64,000 bases of DNA, from contig NW_003314311.1 of assembly GCF_000143415.4 (NCBI RefSeq), positions 633,673-697,672 on the forward strand, read 5' to 3'. This document shows, piece by piece, positions 45,862-58,165 of the stretch. Both the position numbers and the translations under genes were made by a program. Source of the DNA: Selaginella moellendorffii (lineage: Eukaryota > Streptophyta > Lycopodiopsida > Selaginellales > Selaginellaceae). The notes beneath the pieces were generated by a model that was not told the origin of the DNA, made no database searches, and saw nothing but the letters and a program-made list of their open reading frames with translations. Position 1 is the stretch's first letter, and every line of letters starts with the position of its first letter.

Positions 45862-46146
45862 CTTGTCGCCGAGAGAGAACTTTGCGAGAAACTTGATGGA
45901 TGATCTCCTCTTCTTCGCCGAGAAAGAACTTTGATGGATGCTCTTCTTCTTCTTCTTTCGTTACTGGACGAGACTGAATTTTCCTGGCAGCGCAGCGCGA
46001 TCCATAGATTGGACTGGAATAAATCCCCGAAGAAATATGAAAGTCACACGCGTGACGGAAACCCGATGAGATAGCGCTGGTGCCAAGTATCGAGGAAAGA
46101 TTGTCGTCCCATGCTATATAAAAATCAGCGTTTCTTCTTTGCGTTA
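45862..46146. promoter_or_regulatory. Upstream region of the PIN gene
   Basis: This short stretch must contain the PIN 5' leader and core promoter. It includes CT/GAA-rich runs (45937-45960). No auxin-response element pair was identified with confidence. Confidence 0.35.
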
Positions 46147-47302
46147 TCAGTTACGCTGCATTGCGTCTCGCAGCCTGAAAGAATTCCATTAGCTCATTCG
46201 TTTGAAATTGAAAATCTGAATGCAGGCGAAAGAGAAATTTTGAGTTTACCCGACGACGAGGAGCAAGAGCACGATGCCCGGAACGAAATTTTTTCTAGAT
46301 GTGATGTTGGCGAAAGTCACGCTTTGTTCAACCTCCATTGATGGATTACTTGACAAGCAAGCGGCAGCAGCACAGTAGCTTTCCTGTCATTGAGAGGCGA
46401 AAGAATGGAAATCATTGGCAATCTGCAACGAGATCTCTCTGCTTTTATCTCGTTTTTTTTTTTCTCTCTTTTTCGCTTCGAGAAGACCGCGAATCCGATA
46501 TGGGATTGTTCCGCAATTGATGTTTTTGTAAGGAAAGAAGGTATGCGAACGAAAGCAAGGAAAAACAAAGGACAACAATGAATAAAACGAAACAAAACTC
46601 GGCAGAAAAGCGAGGGAGAGACTCAAATTTCCCTCCGACGACACGCAAACCGTGCGACGAAGGACCTCCAATTCTCGTCACCGGCAAGACGGTGGAATAA
46701 TGCGACTTTCTCCGGACCAAGAAACAAAACCAGCGAAGAAAAGCAGACTGGAAGAGAGGGAGACGAGCAAAAAGGAAAAGCGTCCTCTGAACCTTCAGGG
46801 CAGTGCACAAAGAACTTGCCACTGAATCTATCCAATAAATACACAGAACAGGAAGGTAGACAAAGCTACAGAGAAAAAGAGCAAAGAAACATCGATAGAC
46901 AATAATTTGATGAGAAACCAGAAAGCCCAAAAAAAAACTCTGCTGGAACTGGAACTTCAAACAGAAGAAAATAAATTTAAAAACACTGTATTTAAGAACA
47001 ACAACTCGAGACAATGACAAACAAAGAAAGGGAAGTGTGGCCTCTTTTCCGAGCCGAGAAGCCAGATGCCTTTCCTGTGGCACTGTACGCACACGTAGCA
47101 AATGTGGCAGCGGCAGAGTAATATTAAACACTACTCCTAGTACCAATTCTGATGCGATGCGATGCAGAGAGGAACAAAGAAATAAAAAGGAGACAGCTAA
47201 GAAAGAGAGATGCCAAATTTTTACCTCACAGCACGCAAGATCCGATCCTTCATTCGACTGTTCCTGCGCCGCGCAGCGATCGTCGTCCTCCTCCTCCGCC
47301 AT
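46147..47302 (-). CDS. Tentative small tail-anchored protein, three exons
   Basis: The start codon at 47302 opens MAEEEDDDRCAAQEQSNEG, ending at a good donor (GAG-gtaaaa, exon 47225-47302). A phase-0 exon at about 46249-46332 reads ITSRKNFVPGIVLLLLVVG, a basic patch followed by a membrane helix, and ends at GG-gtaaac. A last exon of about 25 bp (from the acceptor ctttcag near 46175 to the TGA at 46147-46149) would add LRDAMQRN. The result is a protein of about 63 residues with an acidic head and a C-terminal membrane anchor. The first intron would be about 890 bp, long for this window. I do not recognise the family. The exons may be coincidental; the first exon is the best-supported part. Confidence 0.3.
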
Positions 47303-48611
47303 ACCGCAGAGTTCAAGAGCCCTAAAACCCCAAACCCTAAAGTGTAAAAGGAATATTCCTGTTTAAATCAAGCAAATGTTTGATTTGAGTGGCATTGTCA
47401 AAGAGGTTGCATCACCAGCAAGCAGGGGCTAGATTGTTCAATCTCAGTCTCCATGTGTAAAGCCATGTGCAGCTGCAGCTGCTGGCCACCTTCACTTCAG
47501 AAATGTTGACCCACCAAATCTTTCACTTCTTGAATTCAACCTGCAACTCCTTCTTTGCAAAGCCCAGCAGCATCAAATGCCTATTGCACCACTAGTACCA
47601 AACATTGGCATGGAACCAAGAGAAAGCACACACACAGCAAGAATTGCCAGCTCAACTACTAGAAGCTGGGCAAGCACCACTCACTTTTCTGTCTGCCTTG
47701 CTATTGACATACATTCCACTTTAAATAAAATAGAGTGCATGGAGCAGGACAAAGCCATGTAGATTGGTAAGTGTCAATGCCTGACAGTTAAGTAGACATG
47801 TTTCACACTAGACACAACACAGGAGGCACGCTCCATCAGAATAGCTTAGGGCCCAGTATCAGCAACCTCGAATAAAATAAAAACGAAATAACGAAATAAA
47901 TAAATAAATATAAGAAATGAAGTGTTATTCCTCGTATTTGGCGTTTCGCATTTGGCACTTGGCAGCTTTGCTTCCGAGCCAAAGCATTTTAAAAAAATAT
48001 ACTAGAAATTTAAAGAAAAAGGAAACGAAGACGTTTGGATCCAATCAACCCTGTGATCGTCTTTGTCTGTCAGCCCTGTCTGTCCCTCGGTGCGCTTTGT
48101 CAACAAACTAGCCAGCTTGGTCTTCTTCTTCTTCGTCTTCTTCTCCTTCGTTTTCTTTCTTTTCTCCTCGACAGCCATTGTTCGTCCTGATGGTGTGCTA
48201 GATTTGATTTGATTGATCGATTGCTGCTTTGCTTCCAGCCGGCCATCACCAAAGAAAAGCGCAAACCAGCCTCTCTAGCTAGCTTCTCTTTCTCTTTTGC
48301 CAAAAGTCATTCTCTCCTAGTAGACAAAGAGGCGAGCATTAGAAATATATATACATCTATATACAAACCAATGGACGTAGAGAAAGGCTAGCATATACAA
48401 GGCATATCCAAAAATAAAAAACAAAAAACAAAAAATGAATCGGTGGTCGCTCTTTTCTCTGTAAAAACAAAGAAACAGCAAACACACAAACGTAATAAGA
48501 GATTTGCCATATAAACACCACAAATCAACTTGTGCTCACCTGTCACAGTTGAATAAAACTGTAACACACGGCTTCTTTAACAGCTCTCTTTCTTTTCCTA
48601 CGTGTTCTTCG
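47303..48611. other. Intergenic region; right part probably kinase 3' UTR
   Basis: There is no coding frame of note. A CTT-rich run (48118-48172) and A-rich runs occur. The section just left of 48612 must hold the 3' UTR of the Raf-like kinase on the minus strand. Positions 47303-47345 include the AACCCTAAA-type leader of the small gene at 47302. Confidence 0.4.
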
Positions 48612-51600
48612 TCAAGATCGGGGTTGTAGCGACGAACTCATCGACCTGAGCTCGCTGGCAATCTCGGCAAACGATGGCCTCGCCGAGGGATCGGCGTCCC
48701 AGCAGCGTTCCATCAGAGACCTCCACGCTGGCTCACACCAATTTGGAATCGGTGGACGAAGCGTGTTGCTAACAATGCCACCTGGTTTTGACACGAAAAG
48801 CTTCAAGATGAAACGATCTCGAAAAACATCTCACCTATGATCGCTCCGTAGTGCATGTTTGCATAAGGCTCCTCTCCGGTGAGAAGCTCCCACATAACTA
48901 TCCCGAATGAGAAAACATCCACCTGATATACCAAAACACATCGCCGCTATAAAACCGAAAGAAGGATTCTGGGTGCCGAAGTCACTTACTCTCTCACTGA
49001 CCATACAACTCGAGGTGCTCAAGAGCTCAGGAGCCATCCACGGCAATGTTCCTCGGACGCCACCAGACACCATTGTCTGGCGCTTAACTTTCGACAGTCC
49101 CAGATCTCCAACCTGGAAACGTGCACAGTCACTCACTACAAAGCGAAAGAACGAGAGACGAAGATATCATTACCTTGCACACTGGCCGATGTGGATCCCT
49201 CATGTTGACCAGCAAATTCTCGCACTTCAGGTCGAAATGAACGATGTTCTTTCCGTGTAGATACTCCATCCCAAAAGCAGCGTCTGTTGCTATCAACAGT
49301 CGCTTCCGACGATCAATGGTTCTGAAATCTGGCAAGTTAGCCGATACAGTCCATCCTCTTTTGAGTTCACGTACCTGTCTTTCTTCTGAAGCACTTGCTT
49401 CAACGATCCATTTACCATATACTCTGTGACGGTTGCCAGCGTTCCGCCAGGGCCATCGGGAACCACGCCGTAGAAAGCCACAACATTCGGATGGTGGAGC
49501 TTACTCAGCGTGCCCGCCTCTCTCCAGAAATCAAGTATCTGGAAGAAGGTTGTTCAGTTTGGAACGTTTTAATGGGAGGATACATACCAGACGATCTCGT
49601 TCCACCGGCCTTCCTTCGAAACAGCTCGCTTTTATACGCTTAATCGCGACATCTGTTCCCCTCCACTTTCCATGGTAGACTGTACCATATGTTCCAGATC
49701 CGAGCTCTCGGATTTCCTCGAGATCGGAGTTTTTTATTATCTAATCATAACATCAAAAGCATGTTAGCCGAGTCAACGACAAGAAGAAATAAACAAAATT
49801 ACCTGCAAGCCACGAGATTTCGCTTCCTGTTCCGCAGCTAACGAGATATCACCTGGAGGAGGAGAGTCATGGCTGGCTTCAGCCTGAAAAGACAGGTTAG
49901 CTAAAGAGGATATAAAAACAAGAGACCACCTTATCATGAGCTTCAACGCTAGTATGCTCTCTACATGCCTCGTTTTCGGTAATAGGCTCCTCGTCACGGC
50001 AAAGAACTTTGTCCCAGTTCTGCACAGTCAACGTTGGTTGTGGCACCAGATCCAATTCCTGGACAGGTTCAATCTCCTTCTGAACTGGAAAATTTGACGA
50101 CGTTGCCGGAAACTCGTAGTTGGACCTCAACACTGACGAAACCATGTCTTCCGCCAGATGACCAGTTTCCGACATCATGTGAGAAAGCTTGCGGGATGCG
50201 TCGTCATCAATTTCACTCTTCACAGCACTTGCTTCGAGGTCCCCAGCCCCAATGCTCCGATTCCACTGAGATATGGTATCGAAAATGGGAAGACTAACAG
50301 AAGGAGCACAACTGTAAGCTGCGGATGCCTGCTGACTCTGAGCTGCTGAACCAACCTGGCTGACTAGACCTGTAAGATTATTATTGCTGGAAGGCCTAGC
50401 GATGTTTACTCTCGCGCTAGAGCCCGTATCAGTGAGGAGATCCGGTGTCTCGTCTTCGGTCATCCATCTGCTGCCAAATCCTGTCTCGGAAGTATTTATC
50501 CCTGACGTCGATGACCGGTTCAATGGCTGGGAGTCCATAAATTTTGGAGGAACCTGACTAGAGGGCCCAATGCCACTTCCGTGCACCACAAAAGGCAGCG
50601 AGTTCGTAACAGCTTGGCGGAGCTCAGGCTGCAGGAAAAAGAAAATATATAAATGTAAGCTTCAAAAGAGAAGAACACGAGGCGAGTGGTTTACCTCGAT
50701 GAGTGGTTTTTGATTCCTAAGCCCCGAGTCTTCTGCTTCCAAGTTTCTCTCTTGCCAGTCGACGACCTCTGGTTGATGGCCATGAAGCGAAAGTTGCTCC
50801 ATTTGCACCAGATGGTCTTGGTAATCAAATCTGGGATTCAAGTGCGGAGATGTTTTAACTTGGCGCCTTGGCTCGCCACCTCTTTGACCATTGTCCGGAT
50901 AATAGAAAGAATTTTCCTGATATCCTGGACCGTATAGGCCCATAGGTTGCCTGGGTAGCATCTCTGGTCCTTGCTTCTTGTCGAACATAAGAGCCATAGC
51001 CACTTGATCCGATGGAAACCGCTCATGATGTAGAAACGGCAACGGTTCATCAAGGTGATGATCACGATAGCGAGGTGGCGACGATGAAAGCCTGTAGCCC
51101 CGACCGGATTCTTCGTGTGTATGAGGCCTCCTTCCATATTGATGGTCGACGGGATTTCCAGGATACGGCCTATGCACACTCAACTGCGGATGGAGTCTGC
51201 CATCACGGTACGCTAGTCGAGGTGAAGATGGCGACGATCCAATCTGATATGGAGCTGAGTGAGCTCCCATCCCGCCACCATCTCCGTGATTAGAGTTTCT
51301 CTGGTACAGATGACCAGGACAATAGTCCTCGTGCTGGATAAAGTCGTGGCCTTGATAATCGTCCGGAAGCTGGTGGCGGTGGTATGCTTCAGCTCTGTAC
51401 ACGGGATCCTTGAGATACACCACCGGCTGCGCTTGTTGGTGCTGAAGCATATGTGGGAATCCACTGTCGGAGTGCTGAAACTCTGGCCTCCTGTAATCCT
51501 GGTTGCTATCGAGAGGGTGTTGACGATGTGGCTGCGGCGGCTGCACGACGAACCTTGGCCTCGGCTCCATAAAAAGGTCGTGAGGTAGCAAGTCCTGCTG

Positions 51601-53002
51601 CTGCTGCTGCTGGCTGTCATCAAGTTGCTGCTCCTGAAGCCTTGAAAGCTTCCCATGAGAGCCAACCCGAGGCATCTTCGTCTCGTGAGGATAGCCACGT
51701 AGAATCCGGTCATGATCATGCGTCACCTCCGCTCGAGAATTTGGATAGTAGTGATCCAAGTCGAAGTGGCCTACGTCCGTGTTTAAGTTCCCAAAGTGCT
51801 GCTGCTGGCTATCATCAAGTTGCTGCTCCTGAAGCCTTGAAAGCTTCCCATGAGAGCCAACCCGAGGCATCTTCGTCTCGTGAGGATAGCCACGTAGAAT
51901 CCGGTCATGATCATGCGTCACCTCCGCTCGAGGATTTGGATAGTAGTGATCCAAGTCGAAGTGGCCTACGTCCGTGTTTAAATTCCCAAAGTGCTGCTGC
52001 TGTCCTTCCGATGCAAACATCCCGTAAGCATGACCCCCAAGATTCCTGGCATACGGCTGCTGTGGGACTAAAGCTGGCGACGACGACGCCGAGTTAAAGG
52101 CCCCCTGTAGCTTCTTAGCGAGTAACTGCTCTTCGAGGGTGGCGTCTAAAGCAACAAGATTCTCAGCGCTGGGACGAGCACTAATGCCACCGCCACTGAC
52201 CCCACTCTCGGATTTCCTCGACCCCGTTTCCAGCAACCCGTTGACAGCCTCCACGTACCACTGCTCGGACTTTCTCGGGTCCAAAGGATCGATCGAGAGG
52301 CTCTCACCATCAGCAACCGAGAAGAGAAACACCCTGAGCCGCTGCAAGCCATCGTTGTCCTCGAGCCGGTCATACTCCTCCATCATGTTTTGCAAGTCCT
52401 CGTCGGTAGAGACCGATATCAATGCGTCCAGATCCTCGTTGGGCAACTGGTACTTAAGTGACAGATCCTCCCCGTAGTGCTTCTTCATCTTGAGCATGAG
52501 CTCCGCGTAGCTCACGTCCCTCTTGAGGCTCACAATTCGCGTCTCGCCACCAACGTACCGGAGCTTTCCATCGGATGGACGTGGAAGAATTCGCCCACCA
52601 AAGCTACACATGAGCTTCACGCGTGAAGGCGAGGCCTCTTCTCTCGATCGATTCTGGCCGCCTGGAAGAACGAAGCGAGGGATAAGCGAGAGAAAACATT
52701 TCGCCATCCAGTATCGAGATATTTATACCTGAGTCGTAATCCAGGCGTCCCATGGCCGGGGATCCAATCATTCCCTGGTCCGTCCCGGATTCATCGTCCT
52801 CAATTGGGGGCAAGCTGTCGATCGAGGACAGAGATCCGCCATCGGGGAAGCACTGCCATGTCTGCACGGATCTCCCGCTGTGAAATCCCTCCTCGATATT
52901 GGGGCCGAGCTTGTGCTGCTGCTCCATTCCAGCTGAAATCGCAGAAATTCCAGTGCCGCGCCGGTAATTTCCAAGGACATTATCATCAGACACAAGCATC
53001 AT
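48612..53002 (-). CDS. PB1-domain Raf-like MAPKKK (plant B-type)
   Basis: Serine/threonine kinase of the plant Raf-like group that pairs an N-terminal PB1 domain with a C-terminal kinase. Ten coding exons join in frame to about 1288 residues: 52729-53002, 50695-52661, 49930-50628, 49803-49883, 49588-49740, 49375-49538, 49174-49321, 48990-49112, 48835-48922 and 48612-48781. PB1 starts at [20 protein letters not shown]. The kinase shows [45 protein letters not shown] (DLG in place of DFG, usual in this group), [11 protein letters not shown] and [13 protein letters not shown]. The 5' leader seems split by an intron ending near 53028; a short upstream ATG out of frame precedes the chosen start ([11 protein letters not shown]). 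The middle region is Gln/His-rich with CAG runs and an exact in-frame 195-bp duplication. Confidence 0.95.
51613..52002 (-). repeat. 195-bp in-frame tandem duplication in the kinase gene
   Basis: Two adjacent units (about 51613-51807 and 51808-52002) encode the same 65 residues, including [19 protein letters not shown] and [20 protein letters not shown]. Only a handful of bases differ. The length is divisible by three, so the frame is kept. Confidence 0.9.
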
Positions 53003-53423
53003 CGGTCGAGGATGGATCTTCTCATGCTGGAAGCACACAACACAAGCATTGGATCATCGCCGAGGCCACGCGAGAGAGGAAAGAGATCGCGAGATCCGGG
53101 GAGGAGAGAGCGACATACCTTTGGAATTGGCAAAAAACCCTAGTCAAATTCCAAGAGCCCTAATGCACTCACTCCACTTGTAAAAAAAAGTGCCGCATAT
53201 AAGAAATATATTCGAGTGGATATACAAAAAGCATATTCACCGTACAACCTTAGCGTGGACACGTGGAAAAATATAAACCGACACATAGCCAACATCTGGC
53301 TATAAACAAAATGTACTCTAGCGCTTGTTCGTCTTGTTTGTTCTTCCATTCTTTCGACGTCCCACTTTCCTGGAGAAGTTCTAGCTCGCCTTCTCAGTTC
53401 TTCCTAGAAATCCTTTCTTCGTG

Positions 53424-56400
53424 CTATGACGCTCTGGCACCCGATTGCTCTGCGTTTTGATCCGCTGGTGGTGGAACGCCAGTAGCACCCGACGCTGCTG
53501 CTCCATTGTCTGTGACTGGAATCGGCCCCCACTTACCGTCGGGTTCCAATGGTTCCACAACGAGAACTCCACCGTCACTTAGTCCCAGAGCGAATTGATA
53601 CTTCTCGGTTGGATGAGCGGAGATTGCTAGAGGGTACACCGAAGTCCTGTCACGGAAAGAGAGATTATTGTCTTGGCTCACGGAAACAAAGAGAGGTGTA
53701 AAAGATTTTGTACCCGCTAGCTCCAGGAGGAAGATAAGTTGATGGTGCTAGACGGCACCTTGGCCGTAAACCATCCGTCTCAAACACTCCCACGGAGCCA
53801 TCGATGAAAGCGGCATAAACGAGCTCGCTGTCGCATGAAAATGTAGCACTCGAAACGGAAGCAGGGAAGGGGTCCCGAAGATACCACTGGAAAGAAACAA
53901 TGTCATGAATAGCTTGTTCATGGATCAAAACATGAAAAAATAAATACTTGCCTGATGGATTGGTTCCAGCTTAGCAGCGTCGTATATTGCAAGCTGAGTC
54001 TCGTGCACAATCAACAGCCGCGTCTGATCAACGTCGAACTGTACCCTCGTGTCACCAGTGGGAGTTGCATCTTTCCCAGGCGGCATTTGAATAAACTTGG
54101 ACTTTCTTTTATCCCATGCATCGGTTCCCCAAACACAGAGCTGGAAAACAAGAGATTGTGAGAACAAATTTTATCTTTCCAGGGCAGTTGGTACCTGTCC
54201 GTCAGCCCCAGACGAAACAAGAATATTAAGATTATTGGAAAACGCAAGTCCCGTTATTCTCTTGGAATGCCCTTTTAGTTTGCTTTTCACCTGAAAGCGA
54301 GTGCAATGTTACAATGAAATGCTAATCAATAAACCATGACGCAAATCGGTTTTCCATACCTCATCGACACGAACGTTGTATATATGGATAGCCGAATCCT
54401 CCATACCGATAGCAATAAAATTATTATCCTGAGGATGAAAAGCGAGGAATGTTGCTGCTGGCGGAGGCGGCATGAATTGTGTCATAATCTGTTTCGACAA
54501 TGGTTTCATCACTGGAGAAAAAGCAACAAATCGGCATACCTTAAACGTCATCATGTTGAAAAGCAGAACTTTTCCACCCGAGGCAGACATCACATACGAA
54601 TCATTTTTAGACAAGGCGATGCACGGAACAGCTTCTTCTGGATCAGTTTCGCCCACATCATTTGTCATAAAGCCCGCACTCGGAGGTTGCCATAGCTGGG
54701 GAGCAAAATTAGCAGTTGCCTGCATCAACAGATAAACGTTATTACTGCAACACTAGCAACAGTAATTTACCTTCCCAGCCACATTCCAGTCGTTCTTTTG
54801 CCATTTCCACAATTTATGAATGGCGTTTGATCCAAGTGCAAGAAGTGCATTTCCGGCGTTAGTGTAAATTAGTCTCAACACCTGTCAATCCTTACTAGTT
54901 ACCCAGTTTATGCAAAGACAAAAACGTACCTTGCTCGCAGCCATTTGATCCCCTAACCTTATTGACCGGCAATGGGCTTGCTCAGTTAAATCAGCTAGTT
55001 TCCAATTCTTTTTGTCAATTCCTTCGTCTGCACGCGGTTTTACTTCGACAGCACGACTATTTTCAGCGCCATTCTGTTAAAAACACGAGTTAACACATCG
55101 CAAACATCCAGACAGTTATGTACCGGTACTGCAGCCGGAACTCTATCTACAGCGACTACTGGAGCAGTTACTCCACTTACTGCTGCAAGCGTGTTAACCG
55201 CAGGCTGAAAAAAGAAAAGTTAGAACACAGTAAAGAAAGATGTCAGAAAGCCATACCTTCACCTCATTTACTTTCTCAATCCCCCTATTCAAAAGCCGTA
55301 AACCGTCGTTGTTAGCTAGAATTCTGATGGAGTTGTCTTGAGTGGTTACAGCCAGTAATGTTCCTTCTTTGTTAAACCGTAAACGAGGGCTTGGCTGTGG
55401 AGAAAGAACAAGGAAGAATTTAGCTGATAGCAGAACGATCTATTGAAGAACTTACCGGAAGACCACTGTCGGCATCTATCGTCGTCAAAAGATTAATATT
55501 ATCCATATCCCATATTTTGATGGAGAAGTCGTCTCCAGCAGCCAAAAACCGATTCCGTGTAGTATCAAACTGAATCACATTGATGGAGCGTTTCCGAAAA
55601 CCATTGTAGGTGTTTTTTATTGCACCTTCACTTTCATTCCACTCCACAAGAAAAGACTCACCATCCTTGCTTGTTCCACAAGAAAACAATCTGGAAAACA
55701 AAGGATGTGATGGAAATACCAAAGGTTGAAGCAAACCTTGTTCCATCCGCACTGTAAGCCATTGTTGTGCACCAGCGACCAGGAGCATCATAATCTACTC
55801 GAGAACCGAGATTATCGTAAAGCCAAGCTTTGATTTTACCATCAAGTGCGGTGGAAAATATAAACTGCAGAGCAATAACCATAAACCCATAATAAAGAAA
55901 ACGGCAATGGATACAGACCTGTATGCTTTCTTTATGATGTGGACATACAGAATACACTGCTGCCTCATGACCTTCAAATACATAAATCTTGCGAGCGGTC
56001 ATGGCTTCCCAAACCTACACGTGAAAACCGATATAAGAATGCCGAACAAAAATCGATAGCAGAGGTAACCTTTATGGTCTTATCGTCTCCACAAGTAATA
56101 ACACAGAGTTGCTTGTTGGGATGAGAAAATGCAAGGTCGTTGACTCCACCAACATGAGCATCGATCTGTGATTTACATGTTAATCCAAGCGCAAATGATT
56201 GAGTTTACAGTCGGTACCTCGTGAAGTTGCCTAAGCTCAGATGTTCCATTGTACATATAAAGATGAATAATAAATTTGGAGAAAGCCACACCTACAAAGG
56301 AAGGCATGAGCATGTATATGAATAAAAACTGGGAAGTTACTTACCGATAAGAGCTCCATCTGGACTCCAAACCACCCTGTGAACAAGAACAGCTGGGTCC

Positions 56401-58165
56401 TTCACAAATGCCGTCTGCAAAGGTGCTATGTCATGACACGGAAAAGAAAAAGAACCAAATTCTACCTGCATCGTAACAGAACATGCAGAAATATCCCACA
56501 CTTTGAAAGTCCGATATGCCAATTTCTCTCGCGATGCTACCTCCCAGATGCTAATTTCGCCAATATTTGTACCCACTACAAGAAACAAGGGAAAACAAAA
56601 CGTAAACAGAAAGACAAAATGCAAAATAACTCACCAAGCAATACGGTTTGATGCATTGGATGAAAGTCCATGCTAGTCACGGACGACGTCTGGTTTAAAG
56701 TTCTAGCATGTGTCTTTGGAAGATCGTCCAAAGTAGCGTTGCGTTGATGACTTGCTCCAGCATAGTTCACCTGCACAGGAAACATAATTATCAAATAATG
56801 AGAAAAGAGACCTGGTGATCACACCTCGTCTGCCTGAGGACGCGGGCGTTTAAGAATGTGTTCCGAATCTGCCGACTGATAGTCAATGGTCGAATTTGCC
56901 GGTGGTGTTCTGGGACGCTTCAAAAGAGCAGCTGCAATTGATACAGAGATCAAAAAATATGATAACGGAATGTCCACTTACATACCTGGATTTGGCGGAC
57001 CAGCTAGCGCCTGGCCAGGAGCTACTGCTGCGTGAGGGGCTGCGGAATTTGCATTTCCCATCCAACCGGCTAGCGCACTTGCAGGAGGACCAGCAGATGG
57101 TTGAAAAGGCTGAAAAGAAAAAGAAAAAACTTAATGAAATTCCCTTCTCAATGGAACACAAGCCTCTTACCCCGTGTGCTCCAAGTGGAGGGAAGGCCGC
57201 AGTTTTCTGCATCGCTCCAACTAAAGGATTGTTGGCAGGCGGAGGCGCACGCGCTCCGTTCGGAGGACCACAACTGTGATCGATAAATAAAGTTTTGATG
57301 TCGGGATTGGGCCGAGGATTTTTACATAATTGATGTTGCCAATTCAGACTGCAGCAGCACATTTAGAAGGGATAAATGAACCAAAAAAGTGCCAACCTCT
57401 GGTTGATAAGGGTGCGAAGCCGTGATGCCTTCAATGATGGAAATTGATGTTTTTCTCTAAATAGAGGATTCGCTTCGATGAGTTTTTTAAGTTCGATAAG
57501 CATTATATTTCTTGCGGATTTCGTATCTCCATACTTCGACAGTTGGTCATTTTCTCTGTGAACCAGCGGGTTAGACAAGAGAAAAGTAGAGAGTACTGGC
57601 ATTACGAACCTAAAGTTGTCGAGAGTAAGAAGCTGTGTAATCTCTTTGTATAAGTCCTCATTGAACGACGCAAACACCTTGAGGTCCTTGACGAGAATCT
57701 CAACGGCTTTCGCTCTGTCTTGCCTGACGCCAGAGAGAGGTAACAAACCCGTTAGCTACCAGCGAAGAAACGAATCAATAGCAAACAAACTCCTTACTTG
57801 TCCAGTGCTTCCAAATACTTTTGCTTGCGAATTTCGAAAAAGATCTTCATTGAATAGCGATTGTCATCTACCTTGGTAAAGCCCGACAAGTAACGCTCCA
57901 CTTCATCCCATTCCCCGTTCTGAACTTGGTCCTCGAAATACTTCATGTTGAAAAAAAATCCCGACTCTTGCTCTAGCCTGACCACCACAGCACGCAAATG
58001 ATGTCAACACAAGTACGTGTACGAAATTTATCTCATTTTTTTCTTTCCTATTTATCTCTCCTTTTTTTTCTTTTTTTTTACTTACTTGTGAACAGTCTCC
58101 TTGAACTTCTCCTCGTCGAGGAACTGGAGGATGAGGAACACGAGCTCCCTACTGAGCGACGACAT
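53424..58165 (-). CDS. TPL: TOPLESS / TOPLESS-related transcriptional corepressor
   Basis: Groucho/Tup1-type nuclear corepressor recruited by EAR-motif proteins such as Aux/IAA and JAZ adaptors. More than twenty small exons, starting at about 58086-58165, 57798-57977, 57610-57723, 57397-57555 and 57171-57348. The N-terminus MSSLSRELVFLILQFLDEEK is the LisH motif. CTLH (YFEDQVQNGEWDEVERYLSG) and the CRA region (DRAKAVEILVKDLKVFASFN) follow, then SLNWQHQLCKNPRPNPDIKT and a Pro-rich linker. WD40 repeats cover the rest, for example SMDFHPMHQTV, VWDISACS, IFSTALDGKIKAWLYDN, RWCTTMAYSADGT, FMPPPPAATFLAFHPQDNN and GLSDGGVLVVEPLEPDGKWG. All signature blocks of the plant family are present, so it should be functional. 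It lies tandem to the Raf-like kinase. Confidence 0.96.

Noticed and set aside
44824-45903. 359-codon plus-strand frame
   Set aside because: It is the antisense shadow of PIN exon 1.
46445-47302. 285-codon minus-strand frame
   Set aside because: After 26 residues it runs straight through a good splice donor into CT-rich sequence with unnatural Phe/Leu/Ser composition; only the start is kept, as exon 1 of a tentative gene.
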